Assembly (NCBI RefSeq): GCF_016906535.1
Contig: NC_057380.1
Location: 1,674,001-1,738,000 of the forward strand
DNA from: Rhizoctonia solani
Taxonomy: Eukaryota; Basidiomycota; Agaricomycetes; Cantharellales; Ceratobasidiaceae
Direction: 5' to 3'
Length of the DNA stretch: 64,000 nt
Part shown: piece after piece, positions 31,315 to 42,609 of the stretch
Layout of the letters: the number at the start of each line of letters is the position of its first letter
How positions within the stretch are numbered: position 1 is the first letter of the stretch
Notes under the pieces: model-generated
Databases searched by the model: none
What the model was told of the DNA's origin: nothing
What the model saw: only the letters and a program-made list of their open reading frames with translations
Program-made: the position numbers and the translations under genes

Positions 31315-32653
31315 GGCTCCTGTTGGAATCATTCAAAGGGGCAGAGCAGAACTATGACACCCACAACAAGGAGCTTCTAGCAATCATCCGCTCCTTTGAG
31401 TATTGGCGTATCTTCTTGGAGGGAACGGCTCATCCCATCACGGTCTTCACCAATCACCGGAACTTAGAATATTGGAAAGAGTCAAGGACCTTTAACCAGC
31501 GCCATGCACAATGGCACCTCCTTCTAGCCAGATACAATTTCCAAATTGTCTACCGTCCAGGAAAGCAGTCAGGGAAGCCAGACGCACTCTCACGCCACTT
31601 GGACCATGCTGATATTCCTCCTGCTGACCAAACAATGCTCCCAGACCCAGTATTTGCAAACACAGCCCTAATCACACCAGGGAAGGAACTCCAGCGTCAA
31701 ATTGAATCCGCCCTAAACAAAGACAAGTCTCTGGAGGAAATCCTGCAGTTCCTCCAGAATGAGTCCAAGGCCCTGCCATCAATCAAATGCGCCTTCAAAG
31801 ATTACCAAATGGAGGCTGGCTTATTGTTTTACCAGGGACGCATTGTAGTACCCAATGTTGGAACACTGAGAACGGATCTACTTTGCATATTCCACAATAG
31901 CCCACTGGCTGGTCACCCAGGAAGACAACAAACCCTAGAGCTTATCTCAAGAAACTATTACTGGCCTGGGATCCGCTTGGACACATACTGGCATGTGGAC
32001 TCCTGTGAAACTTGTCAACGCATTTGCAAGCCAAAATACGCTTCCATTCCCCTGCAACCGCTGGAGTTACCATCCAGACCCTGGCAACACATTTCCTATG
32101 ACATGATTGTGGACTTACCCAAGGATGGGGGAACAATTCCATCTTAGTCATTGTGGATAGTTTCAGCAAATACGTCATACTGATTGAATGCTCCAAAAAG
32201 CTCAAGGCACCCAAGTTAGCAGACCTATTCCTGCAACATGTGTGGAAACGCTACGGAATGCCTGAGAAGACAGTATTGGATTGTGGAAGGGTCTTTAATA
32301 ACAAATTCCTTAAAGCACTGTACCAGCGCCTAGGAATAGACCCCCACTTCTCTTTGGCTTATCACCCCCAAAGCAACAGCCAGACGGAACAAGTCAATCC
32401 CACAGTTGAACACTTCCTGCGGGCTTACTCTGGAGTCAATCAGAAGGACTGGGTTAGGTGGCTGCCAATGGCGGAGTTTGCCTACAATAATGCAGTACAT
32501 AGCAGCACTGGCAAATCCCCCTTCAAGGCGTTATACGGCTGGGAACCTACCAACTAGAACTTCCCCCAACAATGCGGATCCATAATGTTTTCTACGTGGG
32601 ATTACTGTTGAAAGTCAAACAAGACAGTAACCAAGCTTTTGAAAATTGCCCGC
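31315..32653 (+). pseudogene. pol: pol part 2 of second unit: RNase H end and integrase
   Basis: Continues the RNase H frame left at 16658 (LLLESFKGAEQNYDTH, then FTNHRNLEYW), with the integrase finger (HNSPLAGHPG ... CETCQRI) and core (SYDMIVDLP, VLDCGRVFNNKF, QTEQVNPT). There is a frame shift near 32130 (DGG/NNSIL) and a deletion around 32555 that removes the segment after YGWEPT. It stops at CCCGC (32649-32653), the target of the next insertion, and resumes at 41146. Confidence 0.85.
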
Positions 32654-33238
32654 TGTTGTAGACACACTTGATACCAGGGAATTTATTCCTATTTTCTCAA
32701 TTTTAAACAAAGGCAAACGGACAACATTTTCAATCACGTGACTTTGGCGCTTATACCATACGCTAAGCGCCAAGCCACGTCCCCATCCACGCTTACCTCA
32801 GCATACATAGCCACCTCCACCTGATGACATCATTATGACACGTCAGTGACACATATGCATGAGTAAGGACAACTGCGGATTGGGGTTCTTATTTGATACG
32901 GTATTGCACATAGTAGTATTTGTAATTAGGTAGCTCTGTAATATATAAGGAGGCCAACCAACCATGGTAACACCCAGGTCAATTACCTCTTGTTGCATCC
33001 CACATTGTACAAGGGCCTTACAGCCCAGCAAACCTCTACTTAGATACTTAGCCTACACCGCCTTAAGCGGCTTCTGCGTTGTACTTACCTAGCTTGCCAT
33101 TGCCCTTACGGCTTTGGTCACCGTAGTATAGCTGGTTGTTGTTGTAGGATAGCTTGCCACCGCCTTACGCGGTTCCTACTTAGTTACATCCGGCCGCAAG
33201 CGCCCTCCTCCTCAATGTCCTTACAGACGTCTAGGACA
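32654..33238 (+). repeat. 5' LTR, family A
   Basis: TGTTGTAGACACACTTG...GTCTAGGACA. Hairpins at 33058-33070 (CCGC/GCGG around CTTAA) and 33159-33173 (ACCGC/GCGGT around CTTAC). TATATAAGG lies near 32941. Confidence 0.93.
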
Positions 33239-33751
33239 CTAGGTAATCAACCTTAAGTTGGTTGCAAACCGTGCCCACCAAGCACACCCCACTCAGTCTC
33301 AACAAACAAGAAGGTCCCCTGTACTAGCACAAGGGAAATCACCTGATTGGGCTTGCCTTTTGCTATCAATAATCAAACTAGCGTTGGCCCCAGGTAGTAC
33401 CAAATTGCTATAAGGCAGACGGATTCTGATTGTCCGCGTACCACCAGTCACCGCACCCTTTGTCAGCAGAGCTAGTCAGCAGATCCACCCGCTTGCAGAA
33501 AACCCGTTCCACATCACGCCTGTACACGGCAGCTGATTGGTCAATAGGGACTGTCCAACGCTAGGCAGTTGACGCAAGCTCTTAGCGCCAGTACAATAAA
33601 GCGCCCCATAAGTCCTGATACAGGCACCCTTGGCTACACAGCCCCCATTTTTCCCATCTTGCCCACCATTACCTCCCGTACCCCCTCTTGCGCTTCCTCC
33701 CGCGCCTCCCAGCGCACTGCTTCCCACCAAGGCCGTTCATATCCTCATGAA

Positions 33752-35104
33752 ATGGCAACCCGTTCCTGGAGCTCCGCTTGTCCCCAATCCCCTCTCAATC
33801 AAGGACAGTTGGGACCCACTCTTCCGGCAACTGCCGTTGAGTCAACAAGCCTCAAACCAGAGGTCTACAGGGAAATTTCCCTCAGCCAAGCAATTTCCCT
33901 TATCTTGGGATTGCAAAACCAAGTCCTCCGGCTCAAGCGGGAACTTGAAGAAACCAAGGAAGCAACAAAGGAAGCCCAAGACTGGATGGGAGCAGTCAAT
34001 CAAGCCCTCACTTGCATTGAGGCTAGGGGTGGAGCCCCACATACACCAGAAGACCGGAAACCCCCGGCAGTCAAGGCCACGCCCAGGCCCTTACCAAAAA
34101 CCAACACTTTTCCAGCGCCTAGCGCACCCCTTGTTGCCTGGGCCAATCCCAGCAAAGCTCCCCCTACCTTTGCCCAACCAACCCCAGTCCAGGCCCCCCC
34201 AAGAAGCTATACTCCCCCTCTGCCTTTGCCTATCTGACTCCGCTCCCCCCAAGTCCCACAACCAGCGGCCCCTGTAGCTGCTTATCAGGCCCTGGTCAAA
34301 GTGGACCACCCTGACGCCTATACAGGGAAGATAGGGAACAAAGCCCGCCAATGGCTCACGCGGATGTTGGCATGGGTACGTCTAAACCAACGGATGTTCC
34401 CCACGGACCAGGAGGTCCTGTTGTTCCTCCTGATGAACATGAAGGACGTAGCAGGAGCCTGGGCTCACCCCCACCTCAATCAACTTGGGTCCCACAGGGC
34501 CCTGATCCAAACAGTTGACAAGTTCAGGACGGAGTTCTTGGCTGCATTTGGGAACCCCAATGCCACGCAAGCTGCCAAGCAGCAAATTACACAACTTACT
34601 CAGACAGGAACCTGTGCTGAGTACATCACAAAGTTTAGGACCATTACCATGGACCTAGACTGGAACAACGCCGCCCTTTGTGGGCAATTTGCACGTGGCC
34701 TCCACTGGGAGGTCAGCCGCCTCATTGCCACTTGAGAACAGCGCCCCACAACACTCCTTGAGCTGCAAAATGCGGCTCTGGTCCTTGATAACGCCCTCTG
34801 TGAGGAGCATGCCAGCCACCCGCCTAAGGGTAATAAGTCTGGAACCTTGTCCACCCCCAATAGGGGGGCAAGTACCGGCCAACAGGCCACAAGACCAGGG
34901 TGCCTCTCCAGCAACCCCAACTTTGTCTCCAAGGAGGAACAAAACCGCCGCAGGGCTGAAGGCCTATGCATCAAGTGCGGCAAATTGGGCCACAAATTTG
35001 CGGAATGCTGCACTGGCTGGAAAGCTATGCCTAAGGAGGAAGGCGTCAAGAAAGAAGCCGCCAAGGTTGGCAAAGAGTCTGGACCCGAATTGGGAAAAGA
35101 CTAA
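33752..35104 (+). pseudogene. gag: Gag, family A, with two internal stops
   Basis: ATG at 33752 (MATRSWSS). It has a coiled-coil region (LRLKRELEETKEATKEAQ), Gag core (RQWLTRMLAWVRL, MNMKDVAGAWAHPHL) and CCHC knuckle CIKCGKLGHKFAEC. In-frame TGA occurs at 34235-34237 and 34733-34735; the second stands where relatives have Arg (LIAT-R-E), so CGA to TGA is likely. GGGAAAA (35092-35098) precedes the natural TAA stop at 35102-35104. Confidence 0.85.
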
Positions 35105-36087
35105 GGGTACCTGCTGCCGCGCGCAAGGACCCCAAGGACTCTGGTTGTATAAAAATATGTAATATATCAAGTAGCTCAAATAGAATCTCCCCACTCTTCA
35201 CCATTTCTATTACACCAGAGAAACAAGCGGAAAACTTAGAAGTCCTGATAGATTCAGGCGCCACCTCCTCATTTCTACACCCCCGCACAGCGGAACTACT
35301 CTGCCTCCCTCTTATAGACCTTCTGTACCCCCGCACTGTTACCATGCTTGATGGGTCAAGCCCCCAGGCTGGCAAAATCTGGAAGAAGGCATTCCTGACC
35401 TTCTCCCTTGATGGCAAGAAAATGACCAAGACCTTCCTTGTATGTAACACAGGGTCTCACGCCGCCATCTTGGGATTGAAATGGTTGGGTGCACACAACC
35501 CGGAAATTGATTGGAATATGCGCACTCTCACCTTCCCTCATGCACCTCCCAACAATGTGGCCATTGCCAAAGAGGAAGAAGCAGATAAGGACCCCCTTGA
35601 AGGAGTACCCTCCAAGTACCATCAATATGCTAAGGTATTTGGAGAAGAAGAATTCAACAAACTTCCTCCCCACAGGCACTACAACATTGGCATAGAACTT
35701 ACAGAAGAAGGACCCTTGAACTTGCCCTTATACAGCATGACCAATGCTGAATCTACCACACTCAAGGACTGGCTCAGGGACAAGCTCAAGGCTGGAAAGA
35801 TTTGTCCCAGCAAATTGTCTATCAGCTCCCCTGTCATGTTTGTGCCCAAAAAAGATGGATCCCGCTGTCTTGTAGTAGATTACCGTTGCCTAAACAACCA
35901 GACCAAGAAAAATGTGTACCCGTTACCCCGTCCAGACAACCTCATGGCCCAACTCCAAGGTGCCAAGGTCTTCACCAAGTTAGACCTAAGATGGGGCTAC
36001 AACAACATCCGCGTTAAGGAGGGTGACAAATGGAAAACTGCGTTCTGCACTAAGTATGCCCTGTACAAATCCCTTGTCATGACCTTT
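35092..36087 (+). pseudogene. pol: pol part 1: protease and first half of RT
   Basis: In the -1 frame after GGGAAAA. It has protease LIDSGATSSF, then the linker (GEEEFNKLPPHRHYNIG) and RT (VDYRCLNN, FTKLDLRWGYNN). It is cut at 36087 after MTF by an LTR-like insert with duplication CCTTT. The rest resumes at 38116 with FGLTNAPASFQHF. Confidence 0.88.
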
Positions 36088-38115
36088 TGTTATGGATATG
36101 ACGTTTCTTCTTTAATCTGTACTTATTTTATTAATTACACTAGTAACCTCACAGTAAACAAATGAGATAAAGATGCGAACTGAGGTTTTCAAGGTCCCTC
36201 TATCCAATAGTGACCTTTACAAAACCTACAAACCTCTGGAATACCCTTAATATGCAATGCCTTTTGCATATATGCTGTTTTCTCACTCATTTAAATATAT
36301 ATAAATTCAGCTGAGTGGATAAACAGTAACAAGTAATATTTCTCTTGTTTGTAGTATTTATTATTCAAGATTCTATCTTGTGGCTACACACAGAAATATT
36401 CAGGGTCCCCCCTGTCGCATAGGCAAGTGCTCCGGCGCTTAATCAGCCCTTAAGCGCCGACGCACTAAATGCGCCTTTTCTCCATCACCCGGGCATCCCA
36501 CACTGCCGAATCGCTTGCGCTTAGGTGCGCATGTTTGTGCGCTCCAGAACGCTGGGTCAAACTCCCAAAACGGACAACATTTGGCTGAGTTATGCCCCAT
36601 TTACTGCAAGTACCCAAGGCAGAGGTATCCTACCTTTGGGACTGTTTACTCCAAGATGAAACACTTAGCCTTGGGACATCTAAGGACCCACACAGGTAAA
36701 TAATGCCTTGGGGCAAACATTGCCTTGGGGCAAATATTAGGATCTGTTGTTTGTTTACTATTGTTACAACCTCCTAACATATACCATTAGAATCGCCTGA
36801 ATTTTCTCTTATTTTTAGTATTTTTTACGGACTAGATATCTTACTTTTTTCGATCACGTGATCTCGGCGCTTATTATGCCGAGATGCCGCGCCGAGATGC
36901 CGTGCCAAGGGCGCTTAAGAGGAATCCACGCTTCTGCGCAGCCCGCAGCACGCTTCTTATTTGTCTTATGTACTTCTTTCTCTCACGCGCACGGACCATG
37001 TAGATAGTACGATTTGTCTATATATACAGCAGGGAAATCGCTTGGAACCACCAAGTCAATTTTACCTCGTCTCTTACTCATTAGAGAAGGTATTCAGCCA
37101 GCTAAGTAGCAGGCCCCCTAAGTAGTTCACACGCTCACCCCTCTATATTCACCTACCACACCTCCCAGGCCTAAGGCCCCATCGTCTGCAGCAGATAGAA
37201 GTAGAGCGCCTCACGCGTTTTAGTAGTATAGCCTAGAGTAAGATTACATAAGCAGTGTCTGTAGTAGTTACGGCCTTAAGCGCCCACCACTAGCGAGTAC
37301 CCACCTTACAGTGGTGTACGACAACTATGTACCAAAGTATTGGCTCCCTCAAGTGTTTCAGTTGCCACATGTACCTCCTGTACCCCTTCTTGGTATCAAT
37401 CATGTATCTACTTGTTTGTGCGCCTTCTCAGGGTATAAAAGGACCCTGTGAAGACGCTTCTAATGCATCCATTTATCCACTCTTATATATTGACATATAC
37501 ACACAAGCCTTTAACAGCTTATCTGCGCATTTACTTTAGTGATTGACTCACTGTAAATAGCATAGGAGGTTATTTGGCACACTAAGACCATAGGCCAGTC
37601 CCAACAGATACAGGGTAACCTATTAGTGTACTTACTGCAACCCTGTGCCCCTTGACTGTCACAGTTGTTGAGTTCAACATTGAGTATAGTGCAACAATAC
37701 TGTAAGGATTGTTGTGATTGAGTGATAGTGTTTCAATCCACCATAACCCCTATATTGTAGATATCTTTACCTGCAATATCTCATAAATCCTAGATATATT
37801 TTAGGTAAACCCCATAAGTCTTAAGTCTTACTTAAGCATATATAAGTCCTATACCTATTAGGCCAATCCTATAAATCCTGTACATTAGTCAGGTAACCCT
37901 CTTACTTAAGTCTAAGGTACTATACATAACCAACCACCTGCACTTCATAGTTGCTAGACTATTTGTTAGGAGTTGTTATTCCTGATAATCTAGCCTATAT
38001 TGTGCATATATTCTGTGCATATATTCTGATTCTTAATACTAGTTCTTAGTTATTCTCATATACATTTTGTATATAGTAATTCTTTCTTACTCCTGTACTT
38101 ACACAACTCTTAACA
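36088..38115 (+). mobile_element. LTR-like repeat D (solo), with nested solo LTR B
   Basis: TGTTATGGATATGACG...CACAACTCTTAACA: TG...CA ends with a 5-bp inverted TGTTA/TAACA, and the 5-bp duplication CCTTT at 36083-36087 and 38116-38120. The net length without the nested LTR (562 bp plus its duplication) is about 1461 bp, long for an LTR. No open frame of note. The only copy in the window with both ends. Confidence 0.75.
36762..37323 (+). mobile_element. Solo LTR, family B
   Basis: 562 bp, TGTTACAACCTCC...GGTGTACGACA, with the 5-bp duplication ACTAT (36757-36761 and 37324-37328). It lies inside repeat D, so it is the youngest event at this site. Confidence 0.9.
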
Positions 38116-40568
38116 CCTTTGGCCTGACCAATGCCCCTGCCTCATTCCAACATTTCATGAACAACCTGCTCAAGGACCTGTTGGATGTATGTGTCATCAT
38201 CTACCTTGATGACATCTTGATCTACTCAAAAGATGACGCATCCCACACACAGCATGTCCATGAGGTTCTGCGGCGCTTACTGGAAAACCAACTGTTCTGC
38301 AAGGCCTCAAAATGTACATTCCACGTCTCCTCCGTAGAATACTTGGGAATCATTGTATTGGATAAAGGGTTTAGTCTGGATAAGCTCAAAATCCAGGCAG
38401 TACAAGAGTGGCCAAACCCTACCAAGGTTAAAGAAGTCCAGTCATTCCTTGGGTTTGCCAACTTCCTTTGCCAATTTGTTGCCAACTTTAGTCACCTGGC
38501 CAGACCACTACATGATCTGGTCAAAAAGGATACAGCATGGAATTGGGGTTCCAAGGAACAGGAGGCTTTCCAGAACCTGAAGAACGCAATCACTAGCGCA
38601 CCAGTACTCTGTCATGTGGACCCTACCAAACCATACTTCTTGGAAATGGATGCTTCTGGCGCAGCCCTAGGATCTATACTCAGTCAACGGCAGGAAGACG
38701 GACGCCTCCACCCTCTTGGCTTCCTATCCAAGTCATTCAAAGGGGCTGAGCAGAACTACAACACACATGACAAGGAGCTCTTAGCAATCATCTGCTCCTT
38801 TGAGTATTGGCGTATCTTCCTGGAAGGGACCCCTCACCCAATCACAGTCTTCACCAATCACCAGAACCTGGAGTACTGGAAGGAATCCTGAACATTCAAC
38901 CGCCGCCATGCCAGATGGCACCTACTACTAGCTGGCTATAACTTCCAGATTGTGTACAGGCCTGGAAAACAATCAGGAAAACCAGATGCCTTGTCACAGC
39001 AAGCGGATCATGCAGATATTCCACCAGAACCCCAGTCTATGTTACCAGACCCAGTGTTTGCCAATATTGCCCTAGTCACCCCAGAGAAGGAGCTGCAACA
39101 ACAAATTGAGTCATCCCTAGATCAAGACAAGTCCCTGGAGGAAATCCTCCAATTCCTGCAGAACAAGTCCAAAGCACCCCCCTCCATCAAACGCGCGTTT
39201 AAGGACTATGAAATGGAGGCTGGACTGCTCTTCTATCAAGGACAAATTGTAGTCCCTGACGTTGGAACACTGAGAACAGACCTACTCCACATCTTCCATG
39301 ATAGCCCCTTGGCAGGACACCCAGGAAGACAGCAAACTCTAGAACTGATCTCAAGGGATTACTACTGGCCCGGGATCCATGCCAACACATACTGGCACAT
39401 GGACTCCTGTGAAACATGTCAACGGGTAAGGAAGCCCAGATACGCATCAATACCGCCTCAACCCCTTGAGCTTCCTAGTAGACCATGGCAACACGTATCC
39501 TATGATATGATAGTGGACCTACCCAAGGACGGAAATTTTGACTCAATCCTGGTCATTATTGACAGCTTCACCAAGTACGGTATCTTCATCAAATGCTCCA
39601 AAAAACTCAAAGCACCCAAACTAGCGGAGTTATTCTTGGAACATGTATGGAAACAACATGGAATCCCAGAAAAGACGGTTTTGGATAGGGGAAGGGTCTT
39701 CAATAACAAATTCCTGAGGGCATTGTACAAACGCCTAGGAATAGACCCCCACTTCTCTTCTGCGTATCACCCTCAGAGCAATGGCCAGACAGAACAAGTG
39801 AATCCCTCAATAGAACATTTTCTTAGAGTGTACTCAGGGGTTAACCAAAGGGACTGGACCAGATGGCTCCCCATGGCAGAATTTGCGTATAACAATGCAG
39901 TACATAGCAGTACAGGGAAGACGCCATTCAAAGCCCTATATGGTCAGGAACCCACCTTAACTCCGTCCAATGTCCCCACGGACGTACCAGAGGCCAATGA
40001 TCTTGCTGCAACCATGGAGGAGCAGTGGAAGGAAGTTGAGGCCGCTCTCCAGCAATCCAAACTACAGATGGTTGTTGGAGAATCAGGAAATCCCTTGGAG
40101 TTTGAACTAGGAGAGGAAGCATGGCTCAACGCCAAGAATGTCAACCTCAAGACTCTAAGTCCTAAGCTAACGGAACAACACTTAGGACCATTCAGGGTCA
40201 TCAAAAAAATCTCCGACCGCGCTTACCGGCTTGAACTCCCGCCAACCATGCGCATCCACAATGTGTTCTATGTAGGACTACTATCAAAGGTTAAACAGGA
40301 CAAGAAACATACCTTTGAAAATTGCCCACCACCAGTCACCGTGGATGGAGAAGAAGAATACAAAGTTGAAGGAATAACGGATGCCAAGGAACGCAACGGA
40401 AAATGGTTCTTCCAAGTCAAATGGAAGGGGTACGGGTCCAAAGAAAACACATGGGAACCTTGGGAAAACCTGAAAAATGCGGAGAAAATTCTGAGGAAGT
40501 ACAAAGAAGATATGAAGAAGAAGGCCCTTGGCGCTGCCAAGGCCCTTAGAGGGGGGGCAGTGTTGTAG
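38116..40568 (+). pseudogene. pol: pol part 2: RT end, RNase H, integrase, chromodomain
   Basis: Resumes RT (FGLTNAPASFQHF, IYLDDILIYS), RNase H (EMDASGAALG, one change from ETDASG), then a TGA at 38889-38891 inside KES-R-TFN, where other copies have Arg. After it follow the integrase finger and core (SYDMIVDLP, VLDRGRVFNNKF, GQTEQVNPS) and a chromodomain (FFQVKWKGYG, NTWEPWENL). The frame runs through the polypurine tract and stops at TAG inside the 3' LTR (40566-40568). Apart from the stop and the RT insertion the reading frame is clean. Confidence 0.88.
40549..40560 (+). promoter_or_regulatory. Polypurine tract
   Basis: GAGGGGGGGCAG directly before the 3' LTR at 40561. The same tract precedes 41381 and, reversed, follows 42609. 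Confidence 0.8.
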
Positions 40569-41145
40569 ACACACTCAATACCAGGGAATTTATTCCTATT
40601 TTCTCGATTTTAAACAAAGGCAAACGGACAACATTTTCAATCATGTGACTTTGGCGCTTATACCATATGCTAAGCGCCAAGCCACGTCCCCATCCACGCT
40701 TACCTCAGCATACATAGCCACCTCCACCTGATGACATCACTATGACACGTCAGTGACACATATGCATGAGTAAGGACAACTGCGGATTGGGGTTCTTATT
40801 TGATACGGTATTGCACATAGTAGTATTTGTAATTAGGTAGCTCTGTAATATATAAGGAGGCCAACCAACCATGGTAACACCCAGGTCAATTACCTCTTGT
40901 TGCATCCCACATTGTACAAGGGCCTTACAGCCCAGCAAACCTCTACTTAGATACTTAGCCTACACCGCCTTAAGCGGCTTCTGCGTTGTACTTACCTAGC
41001 TTGCCATTGCCCTTACGGCTTTGGTCACCGTAGTATAGCTGGTTGTTGTTGTAGGATAGCTTGCCACCGCCTTACGCGGTTCCTACTTAGTTATATCCGG
41101 CTGCAAGCGCCCTCCTCCTTGACGTCCTTACAGACGTCTAGGACA
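40561..41145 (+). repeat. 3' LTR, family A
   Basis: 585 bp, equal in length to 32654-33238. Visible differences include CACGTG/CATGTG, TACGCT/TATGCT and CTCGAT/CTCAAT, all CpG sites. Confidence 0.93.
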
Positions 41146-41380
41146 CCCGCCACCAGTCACTGTGGACAGAGAAGAGGAATACAAGGTCAAAGGCATTACT
41201 GACGCGGAAGAACAAAACAGCAACTGGTTCTTTAGGGTCAAATGGAAAGGTTATGGCTTGGAAGAAAACACGTGGGAACCCCAGGAGAACCTCAAAAATG
41301 CGGAAAATTTTTGAAAAAATACAAGGAAGAAATGAGAAAGAAGGCCCTTGGCGCTGCCAAGGCCCTTAGAGGGGGGGCAG
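41146..41380 (+). pseudogene. pol: pol part 3 of outer element: chromodomain end
   Basis: Continues the frame broken at 32653 (PPPVTVD, EEEYKVKGITDAEE, RVKWKGYGLEENTWEP), then loses frame in the A/T run near 41306. It ends in the polypurine tract before the outer 3' LTR. Confidence 0.85.
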
Positions 41381-41970
41381 TGTCATAGACACCATTGATA
41401 CCACGGAATTTATTCCAACTTTCTCAGATTTAAACAAAAACAAACAGACTACATTTTCAATCACGTGACTTTGGCGCTTATATCTTATGCTAAGCGCCAA
41501 GCCACGTCCCCATCCGCGCTTAATCAGCATACATAGCTACCTCCACCTATGACAACATCATGACATGTCAGTGACACATACAAATGAGTAAGGCCAACTG
41601 CAGAGCAGGGTTCTTATTGGATATGGTTTTGCATATTATACATTTGTAATTAGTTCACCTCTGTAATATAAGGAGGCCAACCAACCATGGTAACACCCAG
41701 GTCAATTGCCTCTTGTTGCATCCACTCAGTGTACAAGGGCCTTATAGCCCAGTAAATACTTAGTTAACTACTTAGAATAGTCTACACTGCCTTAAGCGGC
41801 CTTGTTGTTGTACCTTGATAGCTTGTCACTGCCTTAAGCGGTCTTGTTGTTGCAGGATAGTTGCTTGTTGCTGTAGATAGGTTTGTTGTTGCCTTAAGCA
41901 ACTTTGTCTCTTTTGTACCCTGCGGCCACAAGCGCCATCCCCCTTGACACCCTAACAGACATTTAGGACA
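41381..41970 (+). repeat. 3' LTR of outer element (family A)
   Basis: 590 bp, TGTCATAGACACC...TTTAGGACA, nearly the same as 6345-6936, including the shared start GGAATTTATTCCAAC. It is followed by the ATTTC duplication. Its second to fifth bases differ from the usual TGTTGTAG start. Confidence 0.9.
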
Positions 41971-42027
41971 ATTTCCAACCTACAGAGTAAGTTTACTTTG
42001 CATCCTTCACACCAGCCAAAAAGCTAG
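41971..42027. repeat. Duplicated host segment, copy B, piece 2
   Basis: ATTTCCAACC...AAAAAGCTAG matches window positions about 131-190. It begins with the ATTTC duplication of the outer element and ends with GCTAG, the duplication of the next element. Confidence 0.85.
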
Positions 42028-42609
42028 TGTCCTAGACGTCTGTAAGTACGTCAAGGAGGCGGGCGCTTGCGGCTGGGTAAGACTAAGTAAGAACCGCTTA
42101 AGGCGGTGGGCAAGCTACCTACAACAACGACCAACTATACTACGGCAACCAAGCCTATAAGGGCAATGGCAAGCTAGCTAAGTACAACCAAGAAGTTGCT
42201 TAAGGCAACCTAAAGCTTAGTAACTAAGTAATTGCTGGACCTAAGGTCCTTGTACAATGGGTAGATGCAACAAGAGGTAATTGACCTGGGTGTTACCATG
42301 GTTGGTTGGCCTCCTTATATATTACAGAGGAGAACTAATTACAAAATACAAGATATGCAATACCATAACCAATAAGAACCCCAATCTGTAGTGGCCTTAC
42401 TCATGCATACGTGTCACTGACGTGTCATAGTGATGTCATCAGGTGGAGGTGGCTACGTGTGCAGAGGTAAGCGCGGATGGGGACGTGGCTTGGCGCTTAG
42501 CGTATGATATAAGCGCCAAAGTCACGTGATCAAAAATGTTGTCCGTTTGCCTTTGTTTAAAATCGAGAAAATGGGAATCAATTCCCTGGTATCGAGTGTG
42601 TCTACGACA
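42028..42609 (-). repeat. 3' LTR of reverse element
   Basis: Plus strand TGTCCTAGACGTC...GTGTCTACGACA. Palindromes at 42093-42107 (ACCGC/GCGGT) and 42195-42209 (GTTGC/GCAAC). It is adjoined by the polypurine tract, reversed (CTGCCCCCCCT). Confidence 0.92.

Larger units (their letters stand above)
32654..41145 (+). mobile_element. Second family-A Ty3/gypsy element, nested
   Basis: 585-bp LTRs at 32654-33238 and 40561-41145, with the 5-bp duplication CCCGC at 32649-32653 and 41146-41150. It inserted into the chromodomain codons of the outer element. Gag and pol are complete in outline, but carry nonsense codons and a 2028-bp insertion in RT. The LTRs differ at few positions, mostly CpG transitions. 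Confidence 0.9.
6345..41970 (+). mobile_element. Outer composite Ty3/gypsy-type LTR element (family A)
   Basis: Bounded by two closely matching LTRs, 6345-6936 (592 bp) and 41381-41970 (590 bp), both TG...CA, and flanked by the 5-bp duplication ATTTC (6340-6344 and 41971-41975). Inside is a tandem arrangement: leader, pol remnant, an internal family-A LTR (12683-13244), leader, gag and pol, ending in a chromodomain and 3' LTR. The interior is interrupted by an inverted D-E-D block, a CACTA transposon and a second family-A element. Without insertions it resembles a chromodomain Ty3/gypsy element of about 6-7 kb plus a partial second unit. It is not functional in this state. Confidence 0.85.
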
